NCBI RefSeq assembly: GCF_009684715.1
Contig: NZ_CP016604.1
Span: forward strand, 1,813,262-1,877,261
Source: Otariodibacter oris
GTDB taxonomy: Bacteria; Pseudomonadota; Gammaproteobacteria; Enterobacterales; Pasteurellaceae
Length of the DNA stretch: 64,000 bases
Reading direction: 5' to 3'
A program made the translations under genes and the position numbers. Of this stretch, positions 44,485 to 54,467 are shown piece after piece. The notes beneath the pieces were generated by a model. It worked only from the letters and a program-made list of their open reading frames with translations. It made no database searches and was not told where the DNA came from. Within the stretch, counting starts at the first letter, position 1, and every line of letters begins with the position of its first letter.

Positions 44485-46017
44485 TTAATCTATTGGCGGT
44501 ATGTACTCACCTTTCACAATCGACTCTTTAATTCTATTCGCTTCTGCTAAAACCTGATCTAATAAGGATTTAACATCATCAAATGTCGCTACTGGACTGA
44601 GTAAGGTCATTTTTAATGATTGAACATTGCCAACCTTAGTTACCCCAATATTCGCCTCTCCACGTGCAAATAATTCATCTGCCACGTTTTGATTTAAGCT
44701 GTCAATAAACTCCGTTGGGTAGTCTTTCGGCACAACACGGAATAAAACCGATGCAAATTGTGATTCAACAAACATTTCTAAATCATCAGTTGATTTAATG
44801 TACTCTGACACCTGTTGAGCTAATTTAATGCCGTGATCGATCATTGAACCATAGAGCGACTCGCCCAATGCTTCAATGGTAAACCATAATTTTAATGCAT
44901 CAAAACGACGAGTGGTTTGTAATGATTTAGCGACGAGATTTGGCACGCCATGCTCTTCATCATATTCTGAATTAAGATAATCGGCTTTGTAATCAATGTA
45001 GCGATAGTCTTCTTCATTTTTAAGTAAAAATGCACCACAAGAAATACTTTGGAAGAAATGCTTATGGAAATCTAAGGTAACAGAATCCGTCAATTCAAGC
45101 CCATCTAACCAATGGCGGTAATCATTGGAAAGCAATAATGCGCCACCCCATGCAGCATCAACGTGCATCCAGATGCCATATTGATCGGTGATCGCTCGAA
45201 TTTCTTTGAGAGGATCAATCGCTCCTGCATCCGTTGTACCCGCAGTCGCCACCACACAAGCTACAATCTTGCCATCAGCGGTCAGATCCGCCAAAGTTTT
45301 TGCTAAAGCATCAACGTCCATTTGTGCGTTGGCATTGCTCGGCACAGTGACAACCGATTGGAAACCCATTCCCATCATTGCCATATTCTTTTGCACAGAA
45401 AAGTGAGCATTTTCAGAGCACACAACTTTTACTTTTTGCATCGCTTCCGCTGGAATACCATCTTTTTGCACAGACCAAGGATTACCTTCGCTATCTTGCC
45501 AGTTTTTTGCTATACACGCATCACGAGCTAATAAAACACCCATAAGGTTGGATTGTGTACCGCCAGAAGTGAAAACACCCGCTTGCCCTTTGCCATAGCC
45601 TACTTTTTCACGTAGCCATTCAATCAACTGTACTTCCATCAACGAACCCGCAGGGCTTTGATCCCAAGAATCCATTGATTGATTGGTGGCATTGATTAAC
45701 ACCTCGGCAATTTGACTGGTAACCATTGTTGGACAATGTAAATGTGCCAATGAATGTGGGTGGTGAACTTTTAAACTTTTATTTAAAAATAAATCAATTA
45801 AGCGGTGTAATGATTTTTCGACGCCAAGCCCTTCTTTTGATGGGGAAAACGCAATCGCTTCACGCAATTGTTTAATACTACCACCGGTGTACATTTTTTC
45901 ATTTTTTAGCCATGAACTGACCGCTTGTACCGCTTCTGCCATCGCAGATTCATAATCAGCAATGGAATTAGGATCGTTGCACAATAACGCCTGTTTATGT
46001 TTTACAAAATCAATCAT
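44485..46017 (-). CDS. ddc: L-2,4-diaminobutyrate decarboxylase
   Basis: 510 residues, a PLP group II decarboxylase. The stacking His205 (SENAHFSV), Asp287 (HVDAAWGG) and the PLP lysine Lys319 ([10 protein letters not shown]) are visible. It converts L-2,4-diaminobutyrate to 1,3-diaminopropane. It follows dat by 59 bases with a hairpin between, the ddc-dat pair typical of Haemophilus and Acinetobacter. Confidence 0.93.
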   Translation of the reverse strand: MIDFVKHKQALLCNDPNSIADYESAMAEAVQAVSSWLKNEKMYTGGSIKQLREAIAFSPSKEGLGVEKSLHRLIDLFLNKSLKVHHPHSLAHLHCPTMVTSQIAEVLINATNQSMDSWDQSPAGSLMEVQLIEWLREKVGYGKGQAGVFTSGGTQSNLMGVLLARDACIAKNWQDSEGNPWSVQKDGIPAEAMQKVKVVCSENAHFSVQKNMAMMGMGFQSVVTVPSNANAQMDVDALAKTLADLTADGKIVACVVATAGTTDAGAIDPLKEIRAITDQYGIWMHVDAAWGGALLLSNDYRHWLDGLELTDSVTLDFHKHFFQSISCGAFLLKNEEDYRYIDYKADYLNSEYDEEHGVPNLVAKSLQTTRRFDALKLWFTIEALGESLYGSMIDHGIKLAQQVSEYIKSTDDLEMFVESQFASVLFRVVPKDYPTEFIDSLNQNVADELFARGEANIGVTKVGNVQSLKMTLLSPVATFDDVKSLLDQVLAEANRIKESIVKGEYIPPID

Positions 46018-46038
46018 TTTATATTCCTAATAAGAAGA

Positions 46039-46061
46039 ACCTCTCTTAATTTAAGAGAGGT
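46039..46061 (-). promoter_or_regulatory. Intercistronic hairpin between dat and ddc
   Basis: Stem ACCTCTCTTAA/TTAAGAGAGGT (46039-46049 with 46051-46061). No T tract follows it on the minus strand, so it is more likely an RNA processing or stabilising structure than a full terminator. Confidence 0.5.
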
Positions 46062-46076
46062 AAGGTATTTGGGAAT

Positions 46077-47441
46077 TTATCCGCGTGTTACGTTTAACGC
46101 ATCTTTTACAGATTGGGTGAAACGTTTGAGCATTTCTTCACATTCTGCTTGAGTAATAATCAATGGGCAAAGGATACGTACAACGTTTCCACCACGTCCA
46201 CCGCGTTCTAGTAAAAGCTTATTATTGAAACACGCTTTTTGAATTTCAGCAGCTAATGCACCATCAGCAGGATATGAACCAATTCTATCTTGAGGTTGAC
46301 GTTCATCCACGATTTCAATCCCAATCATTAACCCTTTACCACGCACATTGCCGATACATGGATATTGCTCAGCTAATTTCTTCAATTCTGCTTGTAAGAA
46401 ATCACCACGTTCTTGGGCATTTTTCGCAAGATTTTGCTCTTTCATTACTTTTAATGACGCATAGCCTGTTGCCATTGCCATTTGATTACCACGGAAAGTA
46501 CCGGTGTGCCCTGCTGGTTGCCAAGCATCAAATTCTTTCTTAATTGCAAGCACAGCAAGCGGTAAACTTCCACCTACGGCTTTTGACATGACCACCACAT
46601 CAGGCTCAATACCCGCATGTTCAAAAGCAAACATTTTACCTGAACGGCAGAATCCCGCTTGAACTTCATCTAAAATCAGCACGATACCGTGTTTTTTCGT
46701 CACTTCACGAATTTTTTGTAACCATTTCACTGGCGCTGGCACTACACCACCTTCCCCTTGAATTGCTTCAAGAATCACTGCAGCAGGTTTAACTACACCA
46801 CTTTCTACGTCTTCAATAAAGTTTTCAAAATAGTAAGTTAAGGCATCAACACCCGCTTTTCCACCTAATCCTAAAGGACAACGGTATTCATGTGGGTATG
46901 GCATAAATTGCACGCCAGCCATTAAGTTTTGTACGGCATTTTTCGCCCCTAAATTCCCCGTCATAGAAAGAGAACCATGTGTCATACCGTGATAACCACC
47001 AGAAAAAGCAATCACATTGCCTCGGCCCGTATAGGTTTTTGCTAATTTAACTGCGGCTTCTGTACCGTCTGCACCAGATGGTCCACAAAACTGTAAGCGA
47101 TATTGATCTTTTGGAAAGAATGAAAGTAATTCTTCAGTAAAAGCATCTTTTAATGGTGTGGTTAAATCAAGGGTATGCAAAGGTAATCCACTTGCAAGGA
47201 CATCTTGAATTGCTTGAATCACATCAGGATGATTATGTCCTAATGCAAGTGTTCCTGCTCCTGCTAGACAATCTAAATAATCATTGCCTTCCACATCAGT
47301 AACCCAGCAACCTTGCGCTTTTGCAATCGCAAGCGGTAATTTACGCGGATAACTACGCACATTTGATTCCATCTCATTTTGGCGGGTTAAGTAATATTCG
47401 TTGGTTGCTTGTTGGATTGGATTTACTGGAGTATTTATCAT
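46077..47441 (-). CDS. dat: Diaminobutyrate--2-oxoglutarate aminotransferase
   Basis: 454 residues, a class III PLP aminotransferase. [19 protein letters not shown] (Asp258) and the PLP lysine Lys287 in [13 protein letters not shown] are seen. It makes L-2,4-diaminobutyrate from aspartate semialdehyde and glutamate; with ddc it forms the 1,3-diaminopropane route. A 317-base upstream interval with several hairpins suggests leader-based control. Confidence 0.93.
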   Translation of the reverse strand: MINTPVNPIQQATNEYYLTRQNEMESNVRSYPRKLPLAIAKAQGCWVTDVEGNDYLDCLAGAGTLALGHNHPDVIQAIQDVLASGLPLHTLDLTTPLKDAFTEELLSFFPKDQYRLQFCGPSGADGTEAAVKLAKTYTGRGNVIAFSGGYHGMTHGSLSMTGNLGAKNAVQNLMAGVQFMPYPHEYRCPLGLGGKAGVDALTYYFENFIEDVESGVVKPAAVILEAIQGEGGVVPAPVKWLQKIREVTKKHGIVLILDEVQAGFCRSGKMFAFEHAGIEPDVVVMSKAVGGSLPLAVLAIKKEFDAWQPAGHTGTFRGNQMAMATGYASLKVMKEQNLAKNAQERGDFLQAELKKLAEQYPCIGNVRGKGLMIGIEIVDERQPQDRIGSYPADGALAAEIQKACFNNKLLLERGGRGGNVVRILCPLIITQAECEEMLKRFTQSVKDALNVTRG

Positions 47442-47707
47442 AATTGAATAGACCTTCTGTAAGAGGTTAAAAAAATAAGTCGGGTGCCTTGCGGAAAGCT
47501 AAGCTTTCTTATTCTAAAAATAAGATGCCTTGGGGCATTTGACTCGCTACTTATTAAAAAAAGCGTTTCAACTTTTTTGTTTTTACCCTATTGATTCCCA
47601 AAGAACAGGATAGGTTGGAAACGATCCTTAAATAAAGGGCATATTTAAGAGGGCGCAATATTACAGAGTTTTGGTGAAAAAGGGAAATGCTTTGTACTTT
47701 AAACAAT
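47442..47707 (-). promoter_or_regulatory. Long hairpin-rich 5' region of dat-ddc
   Basis: Between rpmG's terminator and dat. Read on the minus strand, three small hairpins follow each other without gaps: ATGCC/GGCAT (47525-47538), CTTATT/AATAAG (47508-47524) and GAAAGC/GCTTTC (47494-47508). A T-rich tract at the dat-proximal side (ACTTATTTTTTTAACC) resembles an attenuator tail. AAGGCA occurs twice. No known riboswitch is recognised. Confidence 0.4.
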
Positions 47708-47741
47708 AAAAAAGCCCGATAAGTTACTATCGGGCTTTTTA
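47708..47741. terminator. rpmB-rpmG terminator
   Basis: 14-bp stem AAAAAAGCCCGATA/TATCGGGCTTTTTT with a 6-base loop, 18 bases after the rpmG stop. Confidence 0.9.
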
Positions 47742-47758
47742 TTTAAACAAAATGCAAA

Positions 47759-47929
47759 CTATTTGATTTTTGCTTCTTTGTAAATAACGTGTTTGCGAAC
47801 AACAGGATCAAATTTTTTGATCTCCATTTTTTCTGGCATGTTACGTTTATTTTTAGTTGTTGTGTAGAAATGACCAGTTTCAGCACTTGAAACTAATCTA
47901 ATTTTCTCACGATTACCTTTAGCTGCCAT
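47759..47929 (-). CDS. rpmG: 50S ribosomal protein L33
   Basis: 56 residues: start [20 protein letters not shown], middle [20 protein letters not shown], end EAKIK. It is the cysteine-free (zinc-independent) L33 form, as in E. coli. ATG at 47929, TAG at 47759. It is 10 bases after rpmB in the universal rpmB-rpmG order. Confidence 0.96.
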   Translation of the reverse strand: MAAKGNREKIRLVSSAETGHFYTTTKNKRNMPEKMEIKKFDPVVRKHVIYKEAKIK

Positions 47930-47939
47930 GGGTTACTCC

Positions 47940-48176
47940 TTAGATTTTTTCGCCACGAGCACGGATTTCAGCTAATACTGCATCGATGCCTTTTTTATCA
48001 ATAATACGCATACCTTTCGCTGTTAAGCGTAAAGTTACGAAACGTTTTTCACTTTCAACCCAGAAACGGTGTGTATGAAGGTTAGGTAGAAAACGACGTC
48101 TTGTCGCATTCAATGCGTGTGAGCGGTTGTTACCAACAGCTGGACGCTTGCCTGTTACTTGACAGACTCTAGACAT
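47940..48176 (-). CDS. rpmB: 50S ribosomal protein L28
   Basis: 78 residues, [20 protein letters not shown] to IRARGEKI, the standard L28. First gene of rpmB-rpmG. The 162-base space to radC should hold its promoter. Confidence 0.97.
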   Translation of the reverse strand: MSRVCQVTGKRPAVGNNRSHALNATRRRFLPNLHTHRFWVESEKRFVTLRLTAKGMRIIDKKGIDAVLAEIRARGEKI

Positions 48177-48338
48177 TTGAAATTCTCCAATGATTACTTA
48201 AGCTTAAGCTAAATGGTTCGGGTTATCAGGAAAATCACTGACTACCTCGTCAGGTATATAAACCCGACCCACAGACTATTTTAAAGACTGCGAATTATAC
48301 TTGCTTTAGCGTTCTCATTCAAGGAAAATTTATCTGTT

Positions 48339-49013
48339 TTATGAGTCAAGTTTGTTCTCCTCGAATGAAAAATAGCTCCCTTTTCCCACAATAATATGAT
48401 CCACAAAACGAATATCAACCAAATCGCACGCCATTTCTATTTTTCGAGTCAAATATCGATCCGCTTCACTTGGCGTACAACTACCTGATGGATGATTATG
48501 TGCCACAATAATTGCGGCAGCATTGCATTTTAAGGCTTCTTTGATGATTTCTCTAGAGTAAACAGATGCTTGATTAATTGTTCCTAAAAACATTTTTTCT
48601 GCTTTTATCAAATGGTGCTTGTTATTCAAAAATAACACCATAAAGATTTCTCGCTCATCATTCTCTAATACAGATTGAAAATACATGATCGCCAAATGAG
48701 GGGAATCTATCGTTTCTTCTACTTCCATTTGCTGTAAAAGATAACGTTTTGTCATCTCTTTTGTTGCTTGAAGCTGAATATATTGTGTTTGTCCTAATCC
48801 TTTAATTTTGCAAAAATCCGCTAATTCCGCAGTTAATAATGCCCTAAATGACCCAAAAGCTTGTAGAACGTGCCGAGATAATGCCATTACGGGTAATCCC
48901 TTAATGCCTGTTCTTAAAAAAATCGCTAATAATTCTTCATCGGTTAATGATGAAGCACCATATTGCAATAATTTCTCCCTCGGCATAAGTTCATCAGACG
49001 TGTTTTCATCCAT
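48339..49013 (-). CDS. radC: RadC family (UPF0758) JAB-domain protein
   Basis: 224 residues. N-terminal helix-hairpin-helix region (LMPREKLLQYGASSLTDEEL), then a JAB/MPN+ metallo-hydrolase-like domain with HNHPSGSCTPSEADR, the full JAMM zinc motif. Despite the name, a DNA-repair role is not established. It lies between rpmB and the divergent coaBC, the usual E. coli neighbourhood (coaBC-radC-rpmBG). Confidence 0.93.
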   Translation of the reverse strand: MDENTSDELMPREKLLQYGASSLTDEELLAIFLRTGIKGLPVMALSRHVLQAFGSFRALLTAELADFCKIKGLGQTQYIQLQATKEMTKRYLLQQMEVEETIDSPHLAIMYFQSVLENDEREIFMVLFLNNKHHLIKAEKMFLGTINQASVYSREIIKEALKCNAAAIIVAHNHPSGSCTPSEADRYLTRKIEMACDLVDIRFVDHIIVGKGSYFSFEENKLDS

Positions 49014-49172
49014 ATTTTCAGCTCTTATTCAAACGAATATTTACCATAAAAAGAAATGGACTATTACGCAAAATACGTTGTTATTTTTTTCGATCCTTCT
49101 CGAAAAAATATTTACATTGTGAGTAAGTACCTATTTGCGTAAAATGACAGTCTATTTTTGAAGGAGAAACAC

Positions 49173-50390
49173 ATGCTGAAGAATAAAAAAATTGTGGTAG
49201 GAATTACTGGTGGTATTGCAGCCTATAAAACAATCGAATTAATTCGTTTATTTAAAAAAGCAGATGCCGAAGTACGAGTAGTTTTAACGCCTTCAGCAGA
49301 AGCATTTGTGACTCCACTTACATTGCAAGCCATTTCAGGTAATGCAGTTTCTTCTTCCTTACTCGACCCTCAAGCAGAACTTGCGATGGGGCATATTGAG
49401 CTAGCAAAATGGGCAGATCTAGTGGTGATTGCACCCGCTACGGCTGATTTTATCGCTCGACTTCGTGTTGGTATGGGAAATGATCTTCTCTCTACACTTT
49501 GCCTTGCTACTGCGTCGCCCATTTTAATTGCGCCAGCAATGAATCAGCAAATGTACAAGCGGTCAATTGTTCAAGAAAATTTGCAAAGTCTAAAAGAACA
49601 AGGCGTATTAACTATTGGTCCAAATGATGGATTTCAAGCTTGTGGCGATATTGGTGCGGGCAGAATGTCAGAACCCGCAGAAATTTTTCATGCGGTAGAA
49701 AACCATTTTGTGCAACAGAAGCACGCTAAAGATCTTTTAGATCTCTCTATTACGATCACTGCGGGTCCAACTCAAGAGGCGATCGATCCTGTTCGCTATA
49801 TTAGTAATCATAGCTCTGGAAAAATGGGCTTTGCGATTGCCGGTGCATTTGCCAAACGAGGAGCTAAAGTCACGTTAATTGCAGGTCCTGTTAATTTGGC
49901 TACGCCACACAATGTGACCCGAATTAACGTGAAATCCGCTTTAGAAATGGAACAACAAGCGGTGAGTTTCGCTCAACAATCTGCAATTTTTATCGGTTGT
50001 GCTGCTGTTGCAGACTATCGAGTCGAACAAGTTGCCACGCAAAAAATTAAGAAAACGGGCGATAATGATGAACTCATATTAAAACTGGTTAAAAATCCAG
50101 ACATTATTTCTAATGTTGCCCATCTTTCCGAAAATCGTCCTTTTGTGGTGGGATTTGCGGCAGAAACCCAAAACCTTGAACAATATGCAAAGGACAAATT
50201 ACAACGTAAGAATTTAGATTTAATTTGTGCTAATGATGTATCTGATGGACAAGTATTCGGTGCAGAGCAAAATAGCTTGCATTTATTTTGGCAAAATGGA
50301 AACAAGATCTTACCGCTTGCGGATAAAGCTAAATTGGCAGAAAACCTAGCGGTTGAAATTTTAGAACGATATAAGCAAAAAATACAATGA
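49173..50390 (+). CDS. coaBC: Bifunctional phosphopantothenoylcysteine decarboxylase / synthetase
   Basis: 405 residues from the ATG at 49173, after an AAGGAG site at 49161. N-terminal flavin CoaC ([15 protein letters not shown], catalytic His in [11 protein letters not shown]), C-terminal CoaB ([20 protein letters not shown]). It makes 4'-phosphopantetheine for CoA. The following SH3-like gene overlaps its stop (ATGA). dut, the common downstream neighbour, is missing. Confidence 0.96.
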   Translation: MLKNKKIVVGITGGIAAYKTIELIRLFKKADAEVRVVLTPSAEAFVTPLTLQAISGNAVSSSLLDPQAELAMGHIELAKWADLVVIAPATADFIARLRVGMGNDLLSTLCLATASPILIAPAMNQQMYKRSIVQENLQSLKEQGVLTIGPNDGFQACGDIGAGRMSEPAEIFHAVENHFVQQKHAKDLLDLSITITAGPTQEAIDPVRYISNHSSGKMGFAIAGAFAKRGAKVTLIAGPVNLATPHNVTRINVKSALEMEQQAVSFAQQSAIFIGCAAVADYRVEQVATQKIKKTGDNDELILKLVKNPDIISNVAHLSENRPFVVGFAAETQNLEQYAKDKLQRKNLDLICANDVSDGQVFGAEQNSLHLFWQNGNKILPLADKAKLAENLAVEILERYKQKIQ

Positions 50391-50719
50391 TGAAATTATG
50401 TGTGATCGAATCTCATAATGGTGAAGGTAAATTTCCAACCTTTTCTAAAGGTTCTGTCATAAAGAATCTCGCATTATATGAAAAATACCCCAATTGGTAT
50501 GCCTGTCAAATTAATGGATATGATACCTACGTACCGATAGACTTCATCACAAATGATACATTAAATCAAAATTACAATCCTACTGAATTACAAATTAAAA
50601 AAGGTGAGGTTGTTGAATTATTGGCACTTTATTACCAATGGGCATATGTAAAATATCAAGATCAAAATGGGTGGCTTCCTTGCCATATACTAAGATCCAT
50701 CATGTCTCTTGATATATAG
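50387..50719 (+). CDS. Small protein with two SH3-like repeats
   Basis: 110 residues, no signal peptide. Two similar units: [20 protein letters not shown] to YVPIDFI, and [20 protein letters not shown] to GWLPCHIL, each shaped like a bacterial SH3 barrel (gly-rich turn, 'W-x-x-V/C-x', final 'G-W-L-P'). Function unknown. The start ATGATG overlaps the coaBC stop, so it is translationally coupled. It is the last chromosomal gene before the integrated element; the att-side hairpin at 50736-50766 ends its transcript. Confidence 0.7.
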   Translation: MMKLCVIESHNGEGKFPTFSKGSVIKNLALYEKYPNWYACQINGYDTYVPIDFITNDTLNQNYNPTELQIKKGEVVELLALYYQWAYVKYQDQNGWLPCHILRSIMSLDI

Positions 50720-50756
50720 AAGTATAATAATAAAAAAGCCATGAACCGTTGTGGCC

Positions 50757-50785
50757 CAAGGCTTTTCTTTACATCCGATTACATC
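50757..50785 (+). repeat. Attachment site, distal copy (attL/attR)
   Basis: 29 bases identical to 61322-61350, starting CAAGGCTTTTC and ending GATTACATC. Similarity continues imperfectly on both sides (50729-50806), including the ssrA terminator region and a degenerate tmRNA end GATTTGGTGG-GCTGGGG. Confidence 0.9.
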
Positions 50786-51629
50786 AGATTATATCGATTT
50801 GGTGGGCTGGGGTCATCTGAATTGAGGCTCACAAGCATTGGTATATAAGGGTTTATTTTGATTCAGACTTGAATCGTACTACTAAACGTACTACTAAAAG
50901 CAAAAGTAACCCCCTTTTTTGTCTATTTTACAATCAGCAATCAAAGCCTTTAGCCTCCTCAGATTTGAGGTGGCTATATCGGGAATTAGATCCGAATATT
51001 TAGCCTTAACAAATGAGGTTATCTGTCTAACTCAATTTTTAAAATTTGCGTTGGATAGGCAAGCATAATTTAGTGAAATTCAAGCATTCCCTCGCGCGCG
51101 CGCGTACTGGTCAAAAAATTATGAGGGGAGGGCGGGTAAAAAGTCCAGGGCAAAAGGTCAGAATACCGCCCATAGAACCCCATTTCATCGCTAATCCAGT
51201 TTTTTACTTATTTTGATTCAGATATTAAGCATTACGGGTAAGTCTTATTTCATAGCTAATCATCATTGCTTACAAAACATACTAAAAAAATCAGATGATG
51301 ATGATGGCTAGAAATGCGAAAAATTGGCGGAAACCACGCCCCCGTAACCCCGTGGAGAACGTACACCCCTCAGGAGTACCTTTTTGATCACACCTTGCCA
51401 ATCCTTGCCCTATCTAGTATTAGCTCTTTATTGATTGGCATTTTAGCCCGACTTGATCATGTCTTGGAATGATGAAAGATGATGAATAGCTCATCGACAT
51501 CTATCGACATCATTCGAGCTAAATTACCATGTAAAATTATGTAGCATGAATACCGCCAAAATCTCAATTCTCATAATTTCGTCATTTTCTGATTTTTACC
51601 CTTTTTTATATAGATAACTAAAAAATTGT
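50786..51629. other. Left non-coding region of the element
   Basis: No convincing gene. It holds two integrase-type sites (50875-50897), an alternating (CG)6 run at 51093-51104, a GC-rich stretch with GGGGAGGGCGGG (51124-51135) and CCGCCC (51168-51173), and a 30-codon open frame at 51295-51387 that begins with four ATG codons in a row and reads ARNAKNWRKPRPRNPVENVH. A cos- or pac-type packaging site is possible in the GC-rich part but not shown. Confidence 0.5.
50875..50897. repeat. Two integrase arm-type sites near the distal att
   Basis: CGTACTACTAA at 50875-50885 and 50887-50897, 12 bases apart; the same 11-mer (reverse TTAGTAGTACG) occurs many times next to int. The pair is the expected short arm of a tyrosine-recombinase attachment site. 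Confidence 0.7.
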
Positions 51630-51795
51630 AGGACAATGAGGACAATAGGACAATTCTAGTAATATCAATAAGTTAAAAGCCTAAAATTGTCCTACACGTG
51701 TAGGACAATGAGGACAATTTTTTAGCTTAAAAAATACGCATTTTTTCATTAACTTGTTGATATTATTAGATAATGTTAATTATGCTCATTGTCCT
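51630..51795. repeat. AGGACAAT iteron cluster A (candidate origin)
   Basis: AGGACAAT at 51630, 51639, 51647, 51702 and 51711; inverted ATTGTCCT at 51686 and 51788. The copies at 51686 and 51702 form a perfect 24-bp palindrome (51686-51709) centred on CACGTG. An AT-rich tract (51719-51787) follows, like a DNA unwinding element. It lies just beyond the 3' end of the DUF927 gene and is partly identical to cluster B. Confidence 0.75.
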
Positions 51796-51931
51796 ACTAA
51801 AAAAGGCTTTTTTGGAAAAAATCTATTTTGATGAAAAATAAGGGTTAAAATGGCATTTTAACTATGTAAAGCATATGCTACATAATATCTATTATTTTAT
51901 TTGTTTATATTATTTACGCTACAAGCTAAAA

Positions 51932-51957
51932 TAAAAAAGAGAGCTTTTACACTCTCT
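51932..51957 (-). terminator. Terminator of the DUF927 operon
   Basis: AGAGAG/CTCTCT stem with an 8-base loop followed on the minus strand by TTTTTTATTTT, 16 bases after the gene's stop. Confidence 0.75.
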
Positions 51958-51972
51958 CTCTGTTTGCTTAGA

Positions 51973-54174
51973 TTAGCCCTCTGGCTCGTCCTCGTCTTGT
52001 TCTATGATTGGATAGAGTACATAGCACCTAGTCCGCTTTGGATCGACTTTGTGCGGTATTTTGAGCTGATATTTGTATCGGGTTTCATTCCCTTTTTTCA
52101 GAATCCCATTATCTGCTAATATTTGGCAAGCTTGATTTTTAGGGTGTCCGTTGATTGCCTCATCAAATGCTATTGGGTATAGGTAAAAATGCTCTGTATC
52201 GTTGCTATCTGATAACATCATTCTATACCCCGCAATATTAGCTATCGTCTGCTTTTGCTTTTCATCAATAGGAAAGCGTATAAATCGCCCCTCGGCATTA
52301 GCTAATAGCCACCCATTCACTTGCTCTATAACCTGTTTTTCTTCTCTGGAATGTAAACCAAAGATATTTACCCATTCATTGAAAGATTGAATAAGTGCCT
52401 CGCTGTTGTCTTGTGATTCCCAAAGGGTAAGGTGTGATGATAGCTGTAAGGCGGTTTCTAATATAGCAAATCTACCCGCCACACGTTGAACCTGTCCGCT
52501 TGCGTCTGTTGGTAGTCTATCTAGCCATCTTATTTTAATCGCATTGTATTGCTCTATCACGTCTTGGCGGTGTTCAATAAGCCACTTAATCCACTCACGA
52601 CCAACAACGCCATAATGAGCTTTTGAGGCTTGGTTCAAATGGTCGGCGTGTGCTTTTCCATCGTTAAACTTGTGGTAAACGAGAGCTTGTTTAATCGGTA
52701 CATTGAGCAATCTTACAAGTTGGCCAGCATTCGTTTTTACTCCACCTGCTGATAGATAACCCTCAAGGTCTATTTCTCCAGTAGAAAAAGCCATGATTCG
52801 CCAACGCTGTAACTCTCGATTGCCTCCCTCTCTTGCCCCTTGTATCTTACCTACACCATTAAAAAGAGCATAGGCGGTCTGCTCTACGTGTTTTCTTGCT
52901 GAACCTTGCCCTATTTCATCTAAAGGCATAAAGCAATCATTACGAGCTGACGCCTCATTGGTTAAACCGAGTGAAGTCGCATTCCAAGATAATCTAGTCT
53001 TTTCAGGGTGTCCGTAAATACTACTGGCAATGTTGGCGGTCGTTGTTTTCCCTGCGGTAGAGCCACCGAAAAGATGAACCCCGAAAGATTCCGCACCTAA
53101 TATCTCAATCAGTGGGGCAGAAAGAGCTACCGCCACACCTAACATCATAGAGGGATTTTTATTTACATATTGGGCTATTTCCTCTTGCCAACTCTCTAAC
53201 GTGCCTTTGGTATCATATCCCGCAAATGAGGCTGATTGACTGCGAAATAGTACGGGTGTTTCAGGTGTACCTATGATTTCCCCATTCGGTAGAATATAAG
53301 CCCCATTTTGCCACCCTGTCGCATTAGTGATCGTCCATAGCTTGCGGTCGCCTGTGTTCTGTATATAGTCCGCCAATTCGTTTCTTAGGTTACTTTTAGT
53401 TGTGATTTTTAGCCCTCGTTTTTTGAGTAACTTCCAACCCTCACGCTCGCCTAGGTATTCAAGCGGTAAAGCCTCTTTGATTTTGTCCTTACTTCCCTCT
53501 GGTTTCCATTCTAAAACAATAAAATCTTCTGAATCACTGCGACCTATTCCTATTACGTCCACAACATCAGATAACCATTCTTCACGCTCTGATAATAGTT
53601 TTCCTGTTGTATTATCAAACTTAGGCATAACACGATATAGCCCCTTTATTCCGTTTGTGGTGCGTTTTTCTATGTAAGGTTGGCGTTTATTCTTATCATC
53701 ATCAGAAATGCTTGCCTTGCTTGATTCTGTAATTAATTCGGCTATTTCTTGCGTGCTTTCATCAGTGCGTAAGCGTTGGACGTAATTACTTAAATCTTCG
53801 ATAAGATTTTCTGCCTCGTCATACTGATAAACAGTGGTCGCTTTTGTTCTTTTTGCTAAAAAATCGCAAATAATCGTTAAGGTATTGCCTTTCAATGCCT
53901 CCGCTTTATTTGCTCTGTGTAATTCCACATACTGAACAGATGGCGGGGCGATTCGGTAAGCGGTCAGATTATTGATTTCTCTTTCACTGAGTACGATAGG
54001 GGGGATATTTTCCCCCGTTGGTAACGCTTGATTTAGCTCAATTTCTGCTTGTGTTCTTTCTGCCATTGGTAACTTGGCAAAATCCCACGCTTGCGAACCG
54101 ATAAAAATCTTACATTCTGTTGCCTCTGACGGCTGTTTTAATAGGTTAGGTGCTGAGATTAATTTACTCATCAT
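51973..54174 (-). CDS. DUF927-domain replication ATPase/helicase-like protein
   Basis: 733 residues. An N-terminal region without recognised catalytic motif (1-170), then the DUF927 module: Walker A GGSTAGKTTT (370-379), Walker B-like FMPLDEIGQG (415-424) and FSTGEIDL (464-471), followed by a helical and winged-helix-like C-terminus with an acidic tail. DUF927 proteins act as plasmid/satellite replication helicases. No CHC2 zinc finger or Toprim primase motif is seen. It lies between iteron cluster A and the small-gene run, and overlaps the preceding gene by 11 bases. Confidence 0.75.
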   Translation of the reverse strand: MMSKLISAPNLLKQPSEATECKIFIGSQAWDFAKLPMAERTQAEIELNQALPTGENIPPIVLSEREINNLTAYRIAPPSVQYVELHRANKAEALKGNTLTIICDFLAKRTKATTVYQYDEAENLIEDLSNYVQRLRTDESTQEIAELITESSKASISDDDKNKRQPYIEKRTTNGIKGLYRVMPKFDNTTGKLLSEREEWLSDVVDVIGIGRSDSEDFIVLEWKPEGSKDKIKEALPLEYLGEREGWKLLKKRGLKITTKSNLRNELADYIQNTGDRKLWTITNATGWQNGAYILPNGEIIGTPETPVLFRSQSASFAGYDTKGTLESWQEEIAQYVNKNPSMMLGVAVALSAPLIEILGAESFGVHLFGGSTAGKTTTANIASSIYGHPEKTRLSWNATSLGLTNEASARNDCFMPLDEIGQGSARKHVEQTAYALFNGVGKIQGAREGGNRELQRWRIMAFSTGEIDLEGYLSAGGVKTNAGQLVRLLNVPIKQALVYHKFNDGKAHADHLNQASKAHYGVVGREWIKWLIEHRQDVIEQYNAIKIRWLDRLPTDASGQVQRVAGRFAILETALQLSSHLTLWESQDNSEALIQSFNEWVNIFGLHSREEKQVIEQVNGWLLANAEGRFIRFPIDEKQKQTIANIAGYRMMLSDSNDTEHFYLYPIAFDEAINGHPKNQACQILADNGILKKGNETRYKYQLKIPHKVDPKRTRCYVLYPIIEQDEDEPEG

Positions 54175-54466
54175 TACCCCCTATAAAGACGATTTCTACC
54201 TTGTGAAACTCTTGTCTTAAATCTGTTAGAGCTTGCTCGGCTTGAATCTTAGAACGACATAAAAACTCATCAATTAGCCCGCCATCCTTATCAAAACATC
54301 GCACTAAATATTGATACATTTTGCTAATACGATAATCAATATAAAACCCCTGAGCCTTAGCCTCTGTTACTTTTTCCTCTGCTTGTGATAGTGTTTCATA
54401 GCTACCTAAAATGACTTTACGGCTTGCCTGAGTGATTCCGATAACTTGGTATAGGTTCTTTATCAT
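54164..54466 (-). CDS. Hypothetical satellite protein, 100 residues
   Basis: From the ATG at 54466, which follows a good GGAGGAG site; a longer reading upstream overlaps the preceding gene. Contains two similar beta-rich halves (YQVIGITQASRKVILGSYET and YQYLVRCFDKDGGLIDEFLC), each followed by a helix with alanine and glutamate (LSQAEEKVTEAKAQG; KIQAEQALTDLRQE). This looks like an internal duplication. Function unknown; translationally coupled to the DUF927 gene. Confidence 0.6.
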   Translation of the reverse strand: MIKNLYQVIGITQASRKVILGSYETLSQAEEKVTEAKAQGFYIDYRISKMYQYLVRCFDKDGGLIDEFLCRSKIQAEQALTDLRQEFHKVEIVFIGGNDE

Positions 54467-54467
54467 C

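Noticed and set aside
50786-50825. tRNA-like remnant (GGTGGGCTGGGGTCATCTGAA)
   Set aside because: It is a degenerate copy of the tmRNA 3' end at the attachment site; no full tRNA fold can be built.
51901-52119. 72-codon rightward frame
   Set aside because: It overlaps the 3' end of the DUF927 gene on the opposite strand and starts with TTG without a ribosome site.
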